Below are positions 7,963 to 13,630 of a stretch of DNA of 13,630 nt, piece by piece (the stretch's first letter is position 1; each line of letters opens with the position of its first letter). The position numbers were made by a program, and so were the translations under genes. Source of the stretch: Candidatus Altimarinota bacterium. Lineage in GTDB: Bacteria; Patescibacteriota; Gracilibacteria; GCA-2401425; JAJOLG01. The notes beneath the pieces were generated by a model. That model was not told the DNA's origin and did no database searches. It saw nothing but the letters and a program-made list of their open reading frames with translations. The stretch lies in contig JAJOLG010000041.1 of NCBI GenBank assembly GCA_021129445.1, positions 1-13,630 of the forward strand, read 5' to 3'.

Positions 7963-8145
7963 ATGAAAAATACACTTTTTTGAATCGGTATTTTTATTAT
8001 CTGACTTGTAATCTGATTTTTTCTAGGAGTTGCAAAAAATTTCCAAATCAATGTTTGACTTGATAAAACACTTTGAAATTGAGTAAATTCAGTATTTGAA
8101 AACTATTTTAATGCACCACAAGAAATTTTTAATTTATTTAAATAA
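7963..8145 (+). CDS. Small membrane protein, 60 aa, unknown function
   Basis: I do not recognise a family. One N-terminal transmembrane helix (about residues 4-25, GIGIFIIGLVIGFFLGVA) has a small-residue pattern suited to helix packing. It is followed by a short soluble tail rich in Asn and Phe. Five of its glycines are TGA, so it would be missed under the standard code. It starts 3 nt after the phosphatase stop, and its TAA overlaps the next gene's ATG (TAATG), which implies co-transcription and perhaps translational coupling. A helper of the phosphatase or of the glycan polymerase/ligase is possible but inferred from position only. Confidence 0.7.
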
Positions 8146-9479
8146 TGCTTGAAAAAATTTTAAAAATCTCGATTTTTTCCTTTTTATTCACTGCAAGTTT
8201 TCAGTGAATAAATTTTTTTATTTGAACAGAAAATTCATTTTTTTCATGAAATTTTTCAAAATTTTCTTCAATAGTTTTCACACTTTCTGATATTTTTTTA
8301 TTTTTGAGTATTTTTTTATTTTTATTGATAATTTACAAGAAAAATTACATAAAAAAGAAAAAATTTTTTAATTTTTGAGAAAATTTTTTAGAAAATTTCT
8401 GAAACAAAAAACTAAATTTTTTATTCTTTTGACTTGTATTTTCCGCATTTTTAACATCATTTTTCATCCAAAATTTTGAAAATTTCCTTATTCATATTTC
8501 GATTTTATTAAAATTTTTTTGAGCCTGATTTTTAATTTTTTACATTCCAGAAAAAATTTTTTCTAAAAAAGAAATTTTGAACACACTTATTTTCTCCTTC
8601 TCAATCCAAAGTTTTATCGCATTTTATCAAGTTATTTTTCAAGCACCGGTTTGATTATTTTTCCTTTGAGAAAATAATTTTTGAGAAAATTTAAACGGAG
8701 TTGCAAAAATATGAGATTTTATTCGCTGATACTGAGCACTTTCTCATCCAAATATTTTATGATTATCTTCGCTAATTCTATACTTTTTAGCAAGAAAATC
8801 ATCTTTAAATTTTTTAAAAAATTTGATGATAATCTGAATTTTTTTCTCATTTTCCAAAACTGCAATAATTTGATTTTTCATCTTAAAATTTTACGAAAAA
8901 ATTTTTTTACACGAGGAAAAAAAATTTTTTGATTTAACAAATTTTTTCAATCCACAAAAAAAATTTTTTTACAATAAAATAAAAATTTTTTATACAATTT
9001 TTTATTCATCAATATTTTTCTCAATTTTTTTCTTCGTTTGAGATAAAATTTTAATGAGATTTCAAAATTTTTTTGGAATAGGTTTTCAAGAAAGAATTTT
9101 ACAATTTGAAATCGCTGAAAAAATTTTTGTAAAAAACTTGGAAAATTTTAATTTATTTTGAATTGGATTTTGAAATTTTACTCTACAAATGCAAAATTTT
9201 ACAGATAAAATTTTAAAACCTTGGGAATTTCAGCCAGTTCACAATTTTTTCATTTTATTTTGAACAGAAGTTGGAATTTTCGGATTAACAATTTTACTTT
9301 TTTTAATGTCATTTTTGTTTTTTAAATCAACAAAAAAACCTTCTGAAAAGATTTTTTTGCTTTTACTTTTATTTTTTTGAAGTTTTTTTGACCATTTTTT
9401 ATTAAGTTCTACAATTGGAATTATTTTATTTTGGACAATTTTAAAAAATTTTAATTTTTTTGCAAAAATTCCTTCATAA
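8145..9479 (+). CDS. O-antigen ligase/polymerase-like membrane protein (Wzy_C/WaaL superfamily)
   Basis: This is a 444-aa polytopic membrane protein, almost wholly hydrophobic and very Phe-rich, with roughly ten or more membrane segments. Two hallmarks of the Wzy/WaaL superfamily are visible: GYGALSHPNILG (195-206), and in the second half GIGFGNF (about 341-347) followed by QPVHNFFILFGTEVGIFGL (363-381). The latter corresponds to the family's conserved large periplasmic loop, with the VHN histidine, and the next helix. Such proteins polymerise or ligate lipid-linked glycans on the outer membrane face. This fits the upstream lipid-carrier phosphatase. The start codon overlaps the previous stop (TAATG). 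The 3' end overlaps the convergent helicase gene by 29 nt. The precise role (polymerase, ligase or protein O-glycosylation) cannot be told from sequence alone. Confidence 0.88.
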
Positions 9480-12400
9480 ACTCAAATTTCTTACTCATTT
9501 TTACTAAAATTTGATCAATATTTTCATCTCAAAATTCTTCAACTCAAATTTTACTTATTTCATCAACCTCATATTTCAAATCATCAATTTTATCCAATCA
9601 AACAAAACTTTCTCATAATATTTTCATTTTATGAAGTGGAAATTTTGAAATAAAATTCAAAAACTTTTCATCAAAATTTTTCATATTCAAAGAAGGAATT
9701 TTTCTCGCAAAATTCAGGATTTTACTTTTTTGAACCTCCAAATCTTCTTCATTAAAAAATTCATTTAAAAGTCAATAAACTGATTCATACAACCCATTTG
9801 CATTTTTTAAATTTGCAATTTCTGATTGAACCACCTCCTCTTCTTGAATTAAATTTTCAACTTTATTTTCTAAATTTTCAATATACTTTTTCAATTCATT
9901 TTTTAAATTCTCATCTCAAAAACTTAAAGACAAATGTTTAATTAAAACAAAAACTTTTTCTGCATCGTCAAAATTTCATAAAATTTTTGCAAATTTTTCT
10001 AAAATTTTCTCATCATTTTTATCTGAAATTTTTATTTTTTCTCAGTGAAAAACAATTCAAATAATCAAATTTGAAAGAAATTTTTCAGTAAAAACTACAT
10101 TTTCTTTTTTAGAAAAAACAATTTTTTCAAAATCAATTTTTTCAATTCTTTTTCTAAAATTTAAAACAAAAGACTCAAATCAAATAATTTTATTTTTTAA
10201 AATATGTAATTGATGCATTTTTGAATTATCATCCTTGATTTTTATTTTTTTATCAATCAAAGAAACAAAATCATTAAAAGATTTTTTTCAAGAATAAAAT
10301 TTATTTTTATTTACAAACAAAAGATTTTTCATTCATTTTTTAAATTTAATTTTTTGCTTTTCCGTAAAATCGCATTTTTCAAGCAAAAAATCAATTTTTT
10401 TTACCAGAGAAAATAATTTATTGGCTTTATTTAAAACATCTAATGTTTTAATAATTGGATCAGACAGCAACAACTCATCATTTTGATAAACTCACAAACA
10501 AAAATTACTAAAAGAAAATTTTCATGTTTCTTGTAAAGTTTTTAATTCATTTACAAATGATTTTGTTGAAGTTTTTTTCTTTATGCACTGCATTAACTCT
10601 GCATTTTTACTATCTAAATCTTCAAATTCCTGTTTAATTTTTAATTTAAAAATATTTCACTCTTTCGAATTTTTAATATTTTTCAAAAAAATAATCAATT
10701 TTGAATAATCAAATGAATTTTCTTCTAAAAATTTTATAATTTCATCAAAATTTTCTAAATTTATTTTTTCAATTTTTTCTTGATTTTCATCAAAAAAATC
10801 TACAATTTCTTTAATCTTTTTAGAAAATTCATTTGATTTTTTCACACTTTCAAAAAAATCATCTTTGTTAGAAAAATTATTTTCTTGATGGACAATAATC
10901 TCTTCTCAATTTAAAAATTTTTGAATCTCTTCATCAGAAGATTTAATAAAATTTTTAAGAATTTCATCATCTTCAATAAATTTTTTTACATTTTCATCCT
11001 TATTTTCAGGATTTATCTTTGGAGAAATTTTAATTGTTATTTTTTGTAAAAGTCTCACAAAAACATCTCTGTCATAATTTTCTCATAAAGTTTTTATAAA
11101 ATTTCAAACAAGCTGATTTTTTTCGATCAAAAAATATGGAAGCCAATTTGTTGCCAAATATTTTTGCTTTTCATCTTTATTTACAATAAATTTTGGAACT
11201 TCAAAAGTATCTCATGAAACATCAATCTGAAATTTTCTATTTTGTAAATCTGATTTTTTAGGAATATATTCAGAATACTCTTTTGACTGATAAAGTTCAA
11301 TATCTCATGGCTCTATTTGTGTCAAAAATGACAAAATATTTTTATCATCTTTATCTTCCAAATCTGCTCAAATAATAAAAGGTGTTCAGATATAAGCCAT
11401 TCCAAAATGAATATCCAAAAATGATCTATCACTATTTTCAAATTCCAATTTATTTTTTCAGAAAAAATCTTCAAATTTTTTACTTCAAACTGCTGAATAA
11501 ATATTGTGTAAATATCAAGAAAGCAAACTTTTTGAAATTTTTTCTTTTCTTTCTTTTTCTTCAAAATCACTATTTAAAGATTTTTGAAATTTTTCATTAT
11601 TTTCCAAATTTTTAAAAATTTTTTCAACTCTATTTCAAATAGAAATTAAACTTTTAAAACTCAATCAAATTTCTTCAATTTCCTCTCAAACAATATCAAT
11701 AAACCTTGCCTTTCAATCAAGCGATTTAAAATAATTTATCAATTTTCAATCAATTCACATATTTTGAAATGTTGCCAAAATATTATCATCTATTTTTGTC
11801 GAATATAAAATATCATAAATTTTTTTGTAAATATCCAAATCTGAGAAATTTTTATCAAAAAAATTAGCTTTAAATTTCTTAAAATTAAATTCTTTTTTCA
11901 CAAATCAATTTTCCTCAATAATCGAAGTCATTAAAATCACATCTTCTGCAACTCACAAATCAATTGCTTCCAAAATACACCTCGCATTAAATGCTCAAAT
12001 TGGCAGTTTTAAAGCATCAAATCATAATTTTGTAAGTTTTTCATTTTTTGTAATCAATCAAACCTCCTTCAAATTTTCATAAGATATTTGCAACTTTTCT
12101 CTATTTGGTTTGTAAATATAATTATTTACACCTCTTGTCTCATTACTTAAAATATTTTCTCAAAATAAAATTTCTGATAAAATTTTTCTTTCATCAACCT
12201 TAATTTCAACACTTGATTTTGACTCCAAATCAAGTTCTTTAAGTTTTTTTCATCAAGTGTAAATGGCAATTCCATCTTCTTTTCTTCAAGCTCTTCATCT
12301 ATTTTGCATGTATGCATCGTGACTTATCGCCTCCTTCATCAAAATTGGAATTCAATCTTCATTGAAATATTGATTTTTTTGCAATCAATCATCGATAACC

Positions 12401-13380
12401 GAATTTATATCAATTGTAATTCAAGTTCTTGCTGCATTTGTTGCCACAAAAATTTTTTGCCCATATGAATTTTTTAAATTTTCTTCCAAAACGGACTGAG
12501 AAACCTGTGAATGAAACTCAAAAACCTGAATATCGTTTCACAATTTTTCTTGTAATTGTTTTATTGTTTTTGCAATTTCTGCTTTTCACGGCTGGAAAAT
12601 CAAAATACTTTTTCATTTTTGATACAAATCAATAGCTTCATCGACAGCATTTTTTTCATTTTTTTCAAAATCTTTTATCGGAAAAGTTCTTCATTCAACT
12701 CTTAAAACTGGAACTTCTTTTGATAAAATTTTCATCCTGTCCAAAAGTAAATCAAGATAATTATCAGAAATTGTAGCTGATGCTCAATAAATTTTTACTC
12801 TATTTGGAAATTTTTTTGCTAATTTTAAAATTTTTGAAAAATAAAAAATAAAATCTTCTGATTTTTCATGAATTTCATCCAAAACAATATGAAGATTTTT
12901 TGTCGAAGACTGCAAAAATCTCTCAAAATTTCATAAACTCAAATTTAAATATTCAAGTCAATAAGTATGAAATCACAATTGAGTTCTTCATTTTTCAGAA
13001 TTTCATTTTCAAGTTCTGTATCAAACTCATCAATTTCAAAGTGCATAATAAGGATTTCAAGTTTTACAATACATTATTTTTGACACATAAGAAGCTGTTC
13101 ATATTGTCGCAGAAACAAGTGGAATATTGGTGATTACAATATCGTCTGGATAAACCTCATGAATCATTTGTGGCAACTCAGTTGTTTTTCACGACCCAGT
13201 TTCTCAAATTAAAACCGAACAAACTCATCATCTTATAACATCTTTGATTTCTTGCTCATATTTTCTAACAGGAACATCAAGAGAATTTGTAATAATTTCT
13301 TTTCTTTCCGGTTCTGTAATTATTTCTCAATCTGGTAAAATTAGGGAATAATTGTCTTCAATAGGAAAATTTTCTTTCAT
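9451..13380 (-). CDS. DEAH-box ATP-dependent helicase, HrpA/HrpB-like
   Basis: This is a 1309-aa superfamily 2 helicase of the DEAH/RHA group, probably acting on RNA or ribosome-bound mRNA. The motifs are in order: Walker A GETGSGKTT (59-67, followed by ELPQ as in HrpA), DEIH (168-171), SAT (201-203), TNAARTGITI (314-323, motif V) and QNRGRAGR (359-366, motif VI). A region resembling the winged-helix/ratchet domain follows at roughly 430-490 (FNARCILEAIDLG). Length is close to E. coli HrpA (about 1300 aa) and much longer than HrpB. Beyond about residue 500 the protein is mostly charged, Asn/Lys/Glu-rich and helical-looking; I cannot recognise the HrpA C-terminal domain there. The frame is open throughout with TGA as glycine. 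The ATG at 13380 lies 21 nt downstream of a good -10/-35 pair. The 3' end overlaps the convergent glycan gene. Confidence 0.92.
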
Positions 13381-13406
13381 AATGTAAAATTATTGAATAA
13401 GATATT

Positions 13407-13435
13407 AAAATAATGTAAAAATTTTTAAAAGTCAA
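13407..13435 (-). promoter_or_regulatory. Probable sigma70-type promoter of the helicase gene
   Basis: On the minus strand TTGACT (13430-13435), a 17-bp spacer and TATTTT (13407-13412) match the -35/-10 consensus well. Transcription would begin about 20 nt before the ATG at 13380, leaving a very short leader without a Shine-Dalgarno. Confidence 0.5.
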
Positions 13436-13581
13436 TATAAAATTTTTTATTGAACAAAAAAAATTTTTAATATTTAAAAAAATCAATCAATAGAAGAATC
13501 TTTTAATTAAACTTCCACCACCAAAAAACACCTCAGCAAAAATTTGACAAACCCATTTTTTTCAAAAAAATAACCATAATC

Positions 13582-13630
13582 GTCCCTATCGTCTAGCGGT
13601 CAGGACATCGCCCTCTCACGGCAAAATAGG
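13582..13630 (+). tRNA. tRNA-Glu (anticodon CTC), 3' end cut off by the window
   Basis: The acceptor 5' strand GTCCCTA, the D arm GTCTAGCGGTCAGGAC and the anticodon loop CTCTCAC (anticodon CTC) are typical of bacterial tRNA-Glu. The anticodon stem pairs TCGCC with GGCAA, leaving one C-A mismatch at 28-42. The T arm and acceptor 3' strand lie outside the window. It is transcribed divergently from the helicase gene. Confidence 0.88.

Noticed and set aside
8941-8990. Apparent premature stop in the Wzy-like gene
   Set aside because: It arose from miscounting homopolymers. A base-by-base frame check shows one open frame from 8145 to 9479.

Overview
The window reads coherently only if UGA is translated as glycine (genetic code 25). 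That code is known from the CPR/Patescibacteria lineages Absconditabacteria (SR1) and Gracilibacteria (BD1-5). In-frame TGA falls exactly on invariant glycines: the FtsZ GGGTGTG signature, the helicase Walker A and GRAGR motifs, the Fic DGNGR motif and the VanX HxxGxAxD motif. The DNA is very AT-rich, full of A/T homopolymers, and start codons lack Shine-Dalgarno sequences. Under the standard code every gene here breaks into fragments. I cannot say which of the two lineages it is.

Left part, minus strand (1-4226). A two-gene unit runs leftward: a 548-aa protein I do not recognise, then a VanX-type D-Ala-D-Ala dipeptidase 3 nt downstream. Its leader carries a long hairpin followed by a U-rich tract, like an attenuator. 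Beyond the dipeptidase lies a broken remnant of a type I restriction R subunit (helicase motifs V and VI, then a nonsense codon). Next comes an array of four elements spaced exactly 40 bp apart, then a Fic-domain AMP-transferase gene with a frameshift in an A7 run near its 5' end. This looks like a decaying restriction/Fic accessory locus.

Centre, plus strand (4227-9479). The roughly 450-bp divergent intergenic region holds one exact DnaA-box consensus, two near matches and a plausible promoter. It is followed by ftsA and ftsZ (cell division), a clear intrinsic terminator, and then three tightly packed envelope genes: a BcrC/PAP2-type lipid phosphatase, a 60-aa membrane protein and a Wzy/O-antigen-ligase-like membrane protein. 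Together these suggest lipid-carrier recycling and surface-glycan assembly beside the division genes.

Right part (9451-13630). A 1309-aa DEAH-box (HrpA/HrpB-like) helicase on the minus strand converges on, and overlaps by 29 nt, the glycan gene. A good -35/-10 promoter lies just upstream of it. The window ends inside a plus-strand tRNA-Glu (CTC anticodon).

Most of the window is ordinary core biology in an unusual code. The less ordinary parts are the leader hairpin, the 40-bp periodic array, the restriction/Fic remnants, the DnaA-box cluster and the unidentified 548-aa protein.
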